DNA of 64,000 nt from Craspedostauros australis. Taxonomy: Eukaryota > Bacillariophyta > Bacillariophyceae > Mastogloiales > Achnanthaceae. The stretch covers positions 62,001-126,000 of the forward strand of contig JAMXDE010000055.1 of NCBI GenBank assembly GCA_026770025.1, given 5' to 3'. Of the stretch, positions 31,349 through 42,287 are shown piece after piece. Under the pieces are notes generated by a model that did no database searches, was not told the DNA's origin, and saw only the letters and a program-made list of their open reading frames with translations. The position numbers and the translations under genes were made by a program. Within the stretch, counting starts at the first letter, position 1. The number at the start of each line of letters is the position of its first letter.

Positions 31349-32162
31349 TGTCTCTGTCTATTATACGTTGCTGTCTTTCTGTCTTTCTCTGTGTGCAGCG
31401 TGAGTCGTCCTTCGCCTCTTTGAGTTGGATGCTTCTGCTCTACTGTTGATTGCTCTACGCTTGAGTGCTCTGCTCTATCTTCCTCTTCGTCTTCTCCTTG
31501 CTTTGATGATAATGGGCCTTCGTGTTGTCTCCTGATGCAATGCTGCGTATCAACAGAGTAGAGCGCTGCTTCCTGTATTGCCTTTCGCTTTTGAATGCTC
31601 AGCTTGCTTTGGCTCTTGACTTGAGGTGATCCTGTTTGGTTTCGTGCGACTATGATTCAATGGCGTTGGATTTCGTTGTTCGCACAGTCAAACACGGCGA
31701 AGCTGCGCACGAATGCCGTTGCGGTTTTGGCATCATTTTCCTTCGCCGGGTCACGAGAAAAGAGCTGTTGCGATTTCCTTCTTTCGTGTCGTGTGTTTGC
31801 TTGAGTCGTGTTGAATCTCGCATGTGATCGTTTGGTTCGAATCGTACATTGATTTCGTCATGTTTGTTGACGAATCGATCCGATCGACACACGCTACGAG
31901 AAACACGATTACGGCTGGAGAGTAGGCTTTGCCAGTTCGCTGGCGGCGACAATGGAGAGAATGAAAAGGACTCCGCACTCTTCATTCATGCAATAATAAG
32001 AGTAGTAAGCGGGGTACTCTACTCCATGCTTGTTCGCAATACATCATACTGTGGAGTATGTAATACGCGCTTATATTATGAGCCTGTTCGGACTCGCAAC
32101 ACGATCATCCCAATAGCCGCCAGCGGTTGACATGCCTTGTTTCCGCCGATTCGCAGGAGCCC
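31349..32162. other. intergenic, VPS4 promoter side
   Basis: About 800 bp between the VPS4 start (-) and the end of the Mpv17 gene (-). No gene supported. The sequence TCTATTATACG (31357-31367) lies about 10-20 bp upstream of the VPS4 ATG. Confidence 0.5.
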
Positions 32163-33038
32163 CTAGCTGGCTTTGCTGGTCGACTTATTGGCGACGATAG
32201 ACAGGTAGATGGTCCAGACCAACGAGCAGAGGTTGATGAAGAGCGGGATCCACTTGATGGGCACGATGGAGAAGCTGATGAGATCGACGAGGGGCCAGAA
32301 ACCGACGCCTGCCAGCCATGCCCCCGGCAGGTCCGATCGGATCTTGGACCACCAGGAGCCCAGCGTGAAGTTGCCGCCCTGCAGCAGGCTGACAGCGAAG
32401 AAGATGCACGTGAAGGACGGCCCGAATATGACCTGTCCCCAGAACGCCTTCGCGAGCGTGGAGCCCAACGACGTGCCGGGCAGCAGCCAGAAGATCATCT
32501 CGTACCAGTAATGCGCGGCGGGACCGAAGTACAGCAGGCCCACGAGGCCGGAGCAGATCAGTCTCGTCCAATCCAGCTTGGTTTCCGAGGACTTGCGCTC
32601 GATCCGCTGGGCCAGGAAATCCGAGAGGGCAAAGATGAAACCCGCCGTCGCGCTCTTGGTCAAGATGGGGCGTGCTTCCAGACTTGATGAATAGATGCGT
32701 CCGAAGGATGCGAATGGCACCAGCAGCGCCGCTCCCAGCTTGTTGGTTCCTCCGGCGGGTAGATCCAGATCGATGAGCTCGTCATCTGGCTCGGTGGCCG
32801 ACGGGTTCTTGTTGTCGGGTGTCTTCTGGCCGCGTTGTTTGGCGCCTCCACGCAACTCTCTCCACGGTGCGTTGGCCGTCGGCGCTGTGGGCACCGTGGA
32901 TGCCGAGAGGGCTCTGCGACCGGACGCCGCAGCAGAGAGCTGCAGTTCGGGGAGTGTGGCGAATGCCGTCGTTCCACCAACGATGGTTGCTGTCATGCAT
33001 AGCTCAAGGATGAGCACGAGGAAGTTATGGCGGCGCAT
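32163..33038 (-). CDS. Mpv17/PMP22-family membrane protein, probably plastid-targeted
   Basis: 291 aa from ATG 33038 (MRRHNFLVLILELC); the longer frame starts with TTG. Residues 1-25 form a signal peptide ending GGTTA, followed by FATLPE, an ASAFAP-like junction, so secondary-plastid import is likely. About 75 residues of low-complexity linker precede the family domain. That domain contains ILTKSATAGFIFALSDFLAQ, DWTRLICSGLVGLLYFGPAA followed by HYWYEMI, FGPSFTCIFFAVSLLQGG and the signature WPLVDLISFSIVPIKWIPLF with TIYLSIV at the end. Four transmembrane helices are visible. Family members (Mpv17, Sym1, PXMP2) form small channels in mitochondrial or peroxisomal membranes. A plastid version is inferred from the presequence only. 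No intron. Confidence 0.85.
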   Translation of the reverse strand: MRRHNFLVLILELCMTATIVGGTTAFATLPELQLSAAASGRRALSASTVPTAPTANAPWRELRGGAKQRGQKTPDNKNPSATEPDDELIDLDLPAGGTNKLGAALLVPFASFGRIYSSSLEARPILTKSATAGFIFALSDFLAQRIERKSSETKLDWTRLICSGLVGLLYFGPAAHYWYEMIFWLLPGTSLGSTLAKAFWGQVIFGPSFTCIFFAVSLLQGGNFTLGSWWSKIRSDLPGAWLAGVGFWPLVDLISFSIVPIKWIPLFINLCSLVWTIYLSIVANKSTSKAS

Positions 33039-34746
33039 GATCAAGAAATGCTGTCAGTGTGATCCTTGTCTGTGTCGACGTCTGCGTTGTTGTCCTTGTT
33101 GCTGCTGTTGCCTTGCGTTTTATGAGGATAATATGAGCAGTCTGCAGGAAGCAAAGATCAAGAGAGATGTCCAAGGACTGTTGGATCGGTGATTCGATGA
33201 TGTTTGGGAGACCGTTTTTGTGTTGATGTGTCCTTGTGGAGAGCACGAGATACTCGAATGTCATGACGCCCATCACGCGTTTCTGTGGTGATGTGATGGT
33301 TGGGCGTGTTGATGTTGGCTGCGTTCGTACGTATGACAGACAGCGGAATCTGTCGTTTTTTGTGTGGAAATTGAGAATTGATAGATTTGGAAGCGTATTG
33401 TGACCAAAAGTGGTGAGCATTTCTGTCCCAATCTGCTTAATTTTCAAGGACACTGGAAAAATGGAATGGAGACATGATCGTGGAAGTGAGGAACGCAACA
33501 CGCTCCGCTCTGCTGATACCTTCGATCGATCGATTGGTTGACTGATTGACTTGTGGCCTCATGGGATGGGATTGTATCACTCAATTGGGCGTGCAAGAGG
33601 GCCGGAGCCTTGATGCCGTTTCCATCGTGATCTCAAACTTTAAATTTTTATCGACATCATCGGCCGTAGTGAATCAACGAAAGGATCGAGAGTGATGGTG
33701 GTTTTGCAGCTGTCGCTGGAGCAAGATGGCCCGAAATCGCTCACGCTCCATCATCTACTGCTGCTGCTGCTGATGCCACTGATGATGATGGTTGCAAACA
33801 CGTTCACACGGCGCAGGACAAAGACCCCCACACCACCCAAGCCCACGCCGGAATTCGCCTCAGAAAATTGTGGTCTAATTCGAAGTGGTTCATGATCACA
33901 CGACGCTCCACGAGACTTTTACAGTCTACATGTTACATCGAGTTCACCCGAATCTGAATTCGTCAATGGCAATCCGTTGCGAGCTGTGGTCGGATCCTGT
34001 GCGTGTTGCATCCATGAGTGCGAGAGTCGTTCCGACAAAGACTTGGCTCACGCACCTGTCGTCATTCATTGCAACTGTTGGAAACGCATCATCTCATTGT
34101 CATCGTCGTCTTCGTCGTCTTCCTTGTCATTGTCGTCATGGTTGCTGTTTGCATTGCTGCTGTCTTCGTGCTGTGTGTCATCTTCATGGTTGTTGCGTGA
34201 ATTGTGTTGTCTGAATTGTGTTGTGTGGTGTGTTTCGTTGAGTGCTGAGTGAAAGATGTTGTGGGTGTTGGGATGAGTGGTCAAACTGAGTGTGGTCCAT
34301 TGAATCGGCAATGGCTCTCGCAATGAACGTTAAGTTGCAGTTATTCAACGGCAATGGTTGTGTCACGCCAATGCAAACTTTTGTGTTGTTGTTGTTCGTT
34401 TCCTTTCTTCTTCGCGCTCTTTCTCTCTTGGTTGGAACGGTTTCAAAAAACTGGAGATGGGGAACAATGATCTCCTCTTCTTGTATCGCAACCCGATCCA
34501 TTGCGTTCCTCGTGTCAGCCAAACCACATACCACAACACTCCGAGAAGCTACTACCTATTATACTTGCGGTTGAATCCATTGCATTGCATTGTATCGCAT
34601 TCTTTGGCAGGTGATTACCATCACAGCAACAGCAGGTTGTGACAGCATCGTTGACAGCATCCATCAGCTGGGCGAACACGACTTCACAGTTGCAGCATCC
34701 TCGCAAGCTGAAGCCGATCCAATCGGAAGGAGGTTTGGCACAACGC

Positions 34747-34806
34747 AACACGATACAACACGATACAACACAGTACAATACAACACAGTACAATACAACA
34801 CAACAA
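34747..34806. repeat. minisatellite of ATACAACACA-like units
   Basis: About five diverged 10-15-bp units (CGATACAACA, CAGTACAATACAACA) in tandem. Confidence 0.8.
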
Positions 34807-34956
34807 GGAGTATCACCGACCTTGAGTCCCACCCCTTCCGTACGAGCTGCTCTGCTTGCTGCTCACAACATCAGCAAGCGATTGTTGCAAAGGAGACCTG
34901 CAGCCCAAGCTGGAGGTCAAGCTCGTAGCAGTACAATACCTCTCTGACGACATATC

Positions 34957-35011
34957 GTATCATATTCCATAATATTATACCATATCAATACACTGGAATA
35001 CAATATAATAT
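34957..35011 (+). promoter_or_regulatory. AT-rich block upstream of HMGCS-KS gene
   Basis: Contains ATAATATTATACC and ATACAATATAATATAAC, 40-95 bp before the ATG at 35052. Similar TATAATATT/AATATTATA words stand before several other genes in the window. Confidence 0.4.
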
Positions 35012-35051
35012 AACACGTGCACTCTGTCCACAGAAGAAACAACGCCACACC

Positions 35052-38000
35052 ATGCAAGACAACGTGAGCAGCGCATTGGCCATGGGGGCCGCCGTCGGCG
35101 TCGTGGCCTCTCGTGCCGTCCAACGCCTCAGCAGCAACTCCTTCCATGGAAGCGACACAGCCACGAGCCACAGCGACAAGAACGTCGGAATCCTGGGTAT
35201 GGAGGTCTACACACCATCGACCTACGTGTCGCAGACCGATCTCGAGAAGCATTCCGGCGTCTCGCAAGGTCGCTACACCATCGGGTTGGGACAGGAAGGA
35301 TTGGCCGTGTGCGGCGACGCCGAAGATGTCAACAGTCTGGCATTGACGGTGGTGCATTCCTTGCTCGAGAAGTGAGTCTTCCGTCCGTTGGTTGGTTGAG
35401 TACATGATTGGAGTACTTGATTGGCTACCTGGTTGTTCCAAGAGTGTTGGTCCTGTGTTCAATGGTGGCTGTGCTTTCCTATTGTCTTGTAATATATCGT
35501 CTTCCTTGCAATCTCATACGTCCATCACATTGATCTCATCACACTCCGAGTGCTCTCCTCGCACACTACCACTCTCAATCACTCCACTCTTTCATGTCCA
35601 TGTTCATGCTTTTCTTCGCAGATACGAGATCGACCCGATGCAGGTGGGACGATTGGAGATTGGAACGGAGACCTTGGTGGACAAATCGAAATCCACCAAA
35701 ACAGTCCTCATGGATCTCTTCCCAGGCAACACGGACATTGAAGGCGCCACCATCGTCAACGCATGCTACGGCGGCACGGCCGCGCTGCTCAACGCCATGA
35801 TGTGGGTGGAGAGCGACGGCTGGGATGGTCGTTACGCCATCGTCGTGGCTGCCGATATTGCGGCCTACGCCAGGGGACCGGCGCGTCCCACTTGCGGTGC
35901 GGGGGCCGTGGCCGTCCTCATCGGGCGCGATGCCCCGCTGGCCTTCAACCCCAAGGAACGTGCCACGCATGCCGCGCACGTGTGGGATTTCTTCAAGCCC
36001 GATCACACGGTCGAGTATCCCACCGTCGACGGCGCTCTGTCGCAGGTTTGCTACTACCAGGCGTTGGAGGATGTTTACGCTAGGTTCTGCGACAAGATGA
36101 ATGTGCAGATGGCACAGGCGTCCTCATCCTCGCTGTCCACGCCGAAGAAATCCAAAACCAACAGCGCTGCATCGACGCCGACCTTCGATGCCACCACCCC
36201 AGACTACTTTTGCTTCCACGCGCCCTACAATAAGCTCGTTCAGAAGTCCTTCGGTCGGCTATTCTTCTTGGATTCGCGACGCAAGGAGGAGTCCGACGAG
36301 GAAAAGAAGGATGAGGACGACAATGCCGACGACAGCGGCCTCAAGGAGTGGATCACGAAACCCATCGAGGACACATACGCCGACAAGGCCCTCGAGAAGG
36401 CTCTCAAGACCGCCTCGGCCGCCACTTACAAGGAGAAGCTCACGGACAGCAACGCCGTCAGCAAGTTGGTTGGTAACACCTACACGGCCAGCGTCTTCTT
36501 GGGATTGGCGTCGCTCGTGGATCGTGCCGGAGGACGTGGCGACCTCACGCCCGGCAAGACCATCGTTATGTTCTCCTACGGCAGCGGAGCAATCGCCACC
36601 ATGTACCGCCTCACTGTGTAAGTGTCTCATTTGCTTTGGTGGGAATTACTATCGCCAATGATGTTGATGTCGGTGTTGATGTCATCAACCATCATCTGGT
36701 CTGGCGTTAACCTATTTTTTGCTCACGCTCTCCACTCTTCCTCATTTTTTTAAACGATTACTGTCGATATGCCATTCCACTCTACTCTGCTCGACATAAC
36801 TCTCGTGTCATGATCAACAGCCGCAAGCCAACAACGAGCGACAAGTTCTCCGTCGAGAAGATGGCGGCTGCCATGAAGCTCATGGATCGTCTGCAAACAC
36901 GCGAGAAAGTCGATCCCAGCGAATTGGACCATGCGCTGGAAACCAGAGCACGCATGCACAGGGCAGGTGCACCGTACAGCCCCGTGTACCCAAATGTCGG
37001 ACGCCTCTTCCCAGGCACATACTACCTCAACGGCATCGATTCCAAATGGCGAAGAACATACTCGAGAGTTCCTCTCGATGCCAAGATGGCGAAGCCCGAG
37101 GCAGGCAAGGAGACCTTGACATTGGCACCGCCCATCGTTCTTCGCCTGTCCAAACGTGATCAGCTTTCGCATCCTGTGACTGGCAAGTTGGAAGTTTTGG
37201 TTGCGACGGAGGAGGGCAATGCGGACAAGGCCACCGAGGCCAGAAGGCGCGTCGCCTGCGTCATTACGGGCACAGCAGCTGGTCTTCCAGGCAACCAGGA
37301 CAACGTGTTCGCCAGCGACAACATGAAGCGTTTGATCGCGGGAGAGACGTGCATCACACCCATCAGCGGCAGCGTCAAGATGGCGATGCTGGAAAAGAAC
37401 GTGGTGCAGCTGAAGAAGTTCCCAGATGGCACTTCGAAGAGGTTGAAGGTTGATGACGAGACGAAGATCGTCAAGCTGGCGGCGCAGCTAGGATCGTTCG
37501 ACCTCACAACGCTGTACGGTGTGCCACGTGGCCTGGCAAGCACTATGGATGTGGCCGCGCAGGTTGCCGTGGCTGCTGGTATGGAAGCACTGAAGAATGC
37601 TGGACTGGTGAGCGGTAAGACTTCGGATCCGAAGGACTGGCTGCTACCCGAGCAGTACCGCGATTCCACAGGTGTGGTGTACGCTTCCAGCTTCCCAGCC
37701 ATGGACGCGGCAGTTGGAGAAGTGATGAAGTTCCTGCAATCCAAGACCGTCGGTGCTGCTCCCACCATGAGGCTGGTCTCCGCTCTGCGAAGCCGTCTCG
37801 TGCGTGCATCGCCAGATCGAGCGCTATCGGACGACGATGAGGCCGCGTTTGCTCGTTTGCTTGCCCGATCCAATGAGCTGTCATCCCATGACAACGGCGG
37901 TGACGGTGAGACCGTGGCGGAGTACGAATTCGACAGGAAGTTCCTATTCCGCGTGCTGGTGCTTGGCAACTCTCAGCTGGCCCAGTTGGCTGGATGCCGT

Positions 38001-39023
38001 GGACCAAACACTCAAACGAACGCCGCATGTGCAGGTACAACACAGGTAAGTACGAGACAGCGGACTGCCATACTCTCTCTGCTTTTTTCGTGACATGCTG
38101 TCCAAGCTGTGAAGAAGCATGCAACGTGAGGTGATGGGATTGAAGTGTTGAGTAAAAATCAGCGCCCTGTGCAATGGACCACGCTCACCTTCTCTTTTTT
38201 GCATTAACATTTGCTTGAACGCAAACTCCAGGCCATTGCCATGGCACAAGACATGCTCATCTCTGGCCGAGCCCAACGAGTCGTGGTTGTCGCCGGAGAC
38301 AACGCATCTGGTGAGACGTTGCTGCCATGGCTGGGATCTGGTTTCCGAGCCCTTGGTGCGGCATCCACGGCTGCCGCAGTCGAAGACGCGGCGCTCCCCT
38401 TCGACAAGAGAAGGGCGGGCATGGTGATGGGAGCCGGTGGCATCGGTATGGTGTTGGAGACTGAGGTCAGCACGATGGAACGCCAGAAGCTTGCGCTTCA
38501 CCCGTTCGAGGTGAAAGCGAGGTTGTTGGCCACCCAGTACTCCAATTCGGCCTACCACGGTGCGGCATTGGATAGAAAGCACATCGGATCGGAACTGAAG
38601 CGATTCCTTCAGGAGGTCGAACTTATCCACGGCATCACGAAGGCCGAGATCGCTACGCACGGTGTGTACTTCTCGCATGAAACCTGCACGCATGCCTCGA
38701 GCGCCAGCAGCTGCGCTGGCAACGAGGTGGCTGCCTTGCGTACCGCATTCGGGGATGACTTGCTCTCCAAATTGCTGATCCTGAACACGAAGGGCTTCAC
38801 GGGACACCCAATGGGCGTTTCGTTCGAGGATGTGACTGCGGTGGAAGTTCTCATGCAACAGACGGTGCCGCCGATTCCCAACTATGCGGAGAAGGATGAT
38901 TACCTTGGTGAATTGAACATCTCCAAGGGCGGACCGTACGCATGCAGGTACGCGCTCCGATTCGCCGCCGGTTTTGGAAGTCAGGTTGCGTTTGCTTTGT
39001 ACGCGACAGCCCAATACGAATGA
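35052..39023 (+). CDS. HMGS: HMG-CoA synthase fused to a beta-ketoacyl synthase
   Basis: Four exons: 35052-35371, 35622-36617, 36821-38045 and 38232-39023. They join in phases 2, 2 and 0 with canonical donors (GTGAGT, GTAAGT, GTAAGT) and AG acceptors: 1110 aa. Residues about 45-500 are HMG-CoA synthase (acetyl-CoA + acetoacetyl-CoA to HMG-CoA, mevalonate pathway). They include GRLEIGTETLVDKSKSTKTV (general base Glu), NACYGGTAAL with acyl-carrying C155, FHAPYNKLVQKSFGR (catalytic His), GSGAIATMYRLTV, and the C-terminal signature YPNVGRLFPGTYYLNGIDSK. Without a stop the protein runs into a ketoacyl synthase. This has ITGTAAGLPGNQDNVFASDN, the nucleophile box TNAACAGTTQ (C842), SHETCTH (H996) and NTKGFTGHPMG (H1039), so the Cys-His-His triad is complete. 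The two domains are joined within exon 3, so the fusion does not rest on a splice guess. No ACP, AT or KR domain is seen. Confidence 0.88.
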
Positions 39024-39325
39024 TGGACTAAGCTCGTGGACACGTACGGGCATGGTGCGAGTATGCGTACTGAACCCTGTCAGCATACTCAGACAAAGGA
39101 GGACCATGTTGATAATGGTGATGACGAATGAAGGAAGGATGTAGCTATGGTAAACTGTTATGCTATCACAAGTACTCGTATGGCTCTTGTTGCTGCGAGT
39201 GTGCGAGTATCATGCAATAACAGTGCCGGGGATGATTGCAGATGCGTGGAATAGCGCTGTAGTTCACTGTGGAGCACCGTACTGTCCTATACTGTACGTG
39301 CTCTGCTGATGCGGGTGTTGTTGTT
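39024..39325. other. convergent intergenic spacer
   Basis: 302 bp between the ends of the HMGCS-KS gene (+) and the thylakoid-lumen gene (-). No gene. Confidence 0.6.
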
Positions 39326-40296
39326 CTAATCATACTTGATATCCAGAGTGTCCATGATGACGCGAAGACACTGTGCGGCCGTCTCCACCTGCTTCTTGCT
39401 TTCATTGAGGTACTTGAGCACTTCGTCCTTTCCACCGCCTGGGTTGTATTCTCCGAATTGCGAAATGAATGCCATGGACTGTGTAAATGTGTGTATGTGC
39501 GTGTGATGGTTGGATGAATGGAGTAAAGGGTTGGATGTGAATGAGAGTATGGAAGATACGCAACGTGTGAGAAGATGGAGCACAAGACAACGTGTATAAT
39601 AGTTCAAGGCCTCTGGAAAGAAATTCATGAATGTGACACGGCCTGAATGATCGGCGGATTTGGATGCAGATCTATCCAACGAAAGATTGTCTACACAACC
39701 TACAACAAGCATCGCCATGTCTCTTTCTAGATGTATGCGCTTGACAGCAATGGATGCAGCAGACCATCACACAACACTCCGAGTGATACACTGCGGCAAT
39801 GGTGCACTGCATTGATACGCACATTGGACATGGTCATGGCGGACGTCCAATCCTCCGACGCCGCAAAGAAATCATCGAGCTTATCCGGATCGACGTCCAT
39901 GTACTTGACGCGGGCAAAGACCTTGTCGATCTGGAAGAGCGGATCCGTGGTGCTGCGCAATCCCAGAACGCGACGGATGGGTTCGGCATCGCGCTTGCAT
40001 TCTCCGCCATTCTCGCGGCACGTCGTGGTCTCCTGTTCGAAGTTCTGCAGCAGGTACTGGATCTGATCGTAGCCGACCTTGATGCGCTTCAGATCTTCCT
40101 CCGAAGGTGGCTTGGCGATGGCGTTGGCCGTTTGGCTTTGCGCGATCAAGGCGGACAGACCGAAGGTTGTGGCGATGGCCTGTCTTCTGGAGATGTCGGC
40201 ATTGTTGGCGTTGTGGGTTTGGCTGTTGACATTGAAGGAGAATGCATGGACGCAGGAAGCCACGGAGGCAATGAGAAGGATTCGTTTGCTGAGCAT
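39326..40296 (-). CDS. thylakoid-lumen protein with tripartite targeting signal
   Basis: Two exons, 40296-39823 and 39478-39326, phase 0, over a 344-bp intron (donor GTGCGT, acceptor ACACAG); 208 aa. The join gives TMSN|SMAFISQFGEYNPGG. The leader has three parts. First comes a signal peptide, MLSKRILLIASVASCVHA, cut before F (AFSF). A short transit region follows. Then there is a twin-arginine thylakoid signal, SRRQAIATTFGLSALIAQSQ, ending TANA. The mature protein is about 150 residues, mostly helical, with one Cys pair near TTTCRENGGECKRD and the conserved-looking segments RRVLGLRSTTDPLFQIDKVF and GGGKDEVLKYLNESKKQVE. It looks like a four-helix lumen protein of the size of PsbQ-type extrinsic subunits. 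I cannot assign it to a named photosystem subunit; a photosystem II-associated role is a guess. Confidence 0.8.
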
Positions 40297-40896
40297 GATG
40301 TCTTGTACTATTAGCGCGAGTGCGAGTACGAGTGTCGTCCGAGTACCAGTATCTTACGATGTGAGAATATTGCTTGGAGATGGAGATGTGGCGGTGTGAT
40401 CGGCTAGTTGCGAAGTGCGGAGAGGAAGAATGGAGCGCAGTGCTGTATTGTGTTGGATTGGATTCAGGGGGCAGTCTGATGTGGTGTGATGTGATGTGAT
40501 GGATCGTAACGAGACCAACGCAAGATGCTTCGCAATCGAACGGTGATGGTTGTTTGCGATGTGCAGATTGCCCCATGATGATTCGGTTGTGCGTCATCAT
40601 CATTGATGCCACCACCATCACACCACCGTGGTTGACGCCACAAAGATCGTGGACACAAAACGTGGGCGAAACGAAGCTGACAACTTCAATCCCGTATGAT
40701 TCAATGAGAAGTCTAGATGGATTAGAGAAGACCACAGTTGTTGAACACATTCCTTTGAGCAGAGTAGAATAGAGAGTAGAGCATTGTACTCCACTTCACA
40801 ACGATACAATGAGATTGATGAGAGGAGCTCCAAGCATACCAAACCAGAACTGTAGCGTTACCTCAACCATACGTTACTCGCGTATCATGAATAATG
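40297..40896. other. intergenic spacer between tandem minus-strand genes
   Basis: 600 bp; no gene supported. Should contain the promoter of the lumen-protein gene. Confidence 0.5.
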
Positions 40897-42287
40897 TTAA
40901 GACTCTTGCAGAATGACTTCAGCTCGCGCCATGTCGATGGTGATGTCGTCCCACTTATCGCTTGTCTTGGGCACATCCTGCAGCTTCAGCACTGCGGCAT
41001 CCATCACGGACTGCAGACCGTCGACGCTCATGAATCCCAGCTGCACGGCATCGACGGCTGCGCCGACATACGTCTTGAAGAACACCAAGGGTCGTCCGTT
41101 GATCATCTTGGGTGCTGGGATATCGGGCGGCGGATCTCGGATGTCGGACACGACATGGAGGAAGACGGCCTTTACAACTTCGGGATATTCTCTCAGCATC
41201 GCTTCGCCTGCTTCCTGGTCCAGTTCTCCGGTGTCGCCGACGTACACGTACTGTGGAGAGTAGCATGGCAAAATGGGTTGTGGAACGTCGTTTGATAGAG
41301 GGTGTGGTACAAATAGTACGTAGTCGTGAGAGAGATTCTGTTCTGTGCAGGTTGCGACAGAGCACTACATTCCTAGTCTGTCGTACCATCGCTCATGCAA
41401 CCGCATGGGCCAAATTGTACAATACGCCATGCTACATGATACATGAGACATGCTACATGATGCATGCTTCATCTCATCCCATGGCGTCCCACCTGATTTG
41501 CAAACGCATCCGCCAACCGTACCTGAAATATCATGCCCGTCGGATCTTGCAGGAGCAGCCGCTCAAAGTTGGTGAACTTGCGCAACCCCTTGCGGTACTG
41601 CACGATCCACTCCGCGACGCTGCCATACAGCACCGGCCCCACACCCCATCCATCGATCCCCGCCGTCTCACCCGCGCTGCGCATGGCCTTGGCCAACGAG
41701 CTGGAGTCCTTGATCTCGAGCGCCACCTTGAATTCTTCGGCGCGCGCCGTGAGGATCGCGACCTTGGGGATGGTCCGCGTGTTGTCGGGGACGCCGAAGC
41801 GGCTCATCTCCAGCATGAATTCCGCCACGCCGGGGTAGAAGTCGCCGCGTTCGTACTGCACGTCGATGCCGCCGAGCGCGACGCCGGCCACATTGACGCC
41901 GCCGCTGCTTTTCAAGGTGTCATCGACGTCGGAGATGACCTGCGTGAAGATGGAGCTTTTGTGTTGCATTCGCAGGGTCGTTGTTGTTGTGGTTGGGGAC
42001 TGGCGACCGAAGATTGTGCTTTGCATTGTGGATCGTTCTTGGGAGTTGGCATCGGAGTTTGAATTGTGGTTGAAGTTGGAGAGCGTGGCTATCGGTGATG
42101 GAGGTTGCGATGAACTTCTGCTCCTCCTCATACTCGCGCTCGTTGTTCCGTGCGCACTTCCAACCGCTCTGCCTATAACTGGAGCAGGAGCAACACCGAA
42201 TGCAGAAGCATGACTGCAGATGCTTGTTGTGCAGAAAAGGAAGATCGCAGCTATGCTCATCGATTGGAGCATCGAATTGGACATCAT
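40897..42287 (-). CDS. APP1-like HAD phosphatase (DUF2183), plastid-targeted
   Basis: Two exons, 42287-41523 and 41250-40897, phase 0, over a 272-bp intron (donor GTACGG, acceptor CCACAG); 372 aa. The leader is a textbook bipartite plastid signal: MSIAAIFLFCTTSICSHASA then FGVAP (an ASAFAP motif), followed by a long Ser/Thr/Gln-rich transit-like stretch. The catalytic domain has the HAD motif I ISDVDDTLKSSGGVN (nucleophile and acid/base Asp). It continues with YERGDFYPGVAEFMLEMSRF, PKVAILTARAEEF (motif II, Thr) and KFTNFERLLLQDP. Across the intron comes YVYVGDTGELDQEAGEAMLR (motif IV, GD-x2-E), then FLHVVSDIRDP. This is the architecture of the phosphatidate phosphatase APP1 catalytic region. 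A role in plastid lipid dephosphorylation is inferred; substrate is not shown by the sequence. Confidence 0.85.

Larger units (their letters stand above)
33039..35051. other. intergenic, no supported gene
   Basis: Two kilobases between divergent starts of the Mpv17 gene and the HMG-CoA synthase fusion. Open frames are short and of simple composition. A minisatellite lies at 34747-34806 and an AT-rich promoter-like block at 34957-35011. Confidence 0.5.

Noticed and set aside
36810-38093. separate gene starting at 36810 for the second half of the HMGCS-KS protein
   Set aside because: The first residues of this frame lie in an intron; the upstream splice restores the HMG-CoA synthase C-terminal signature, which then continues into the KS, so one fused gene fits better.
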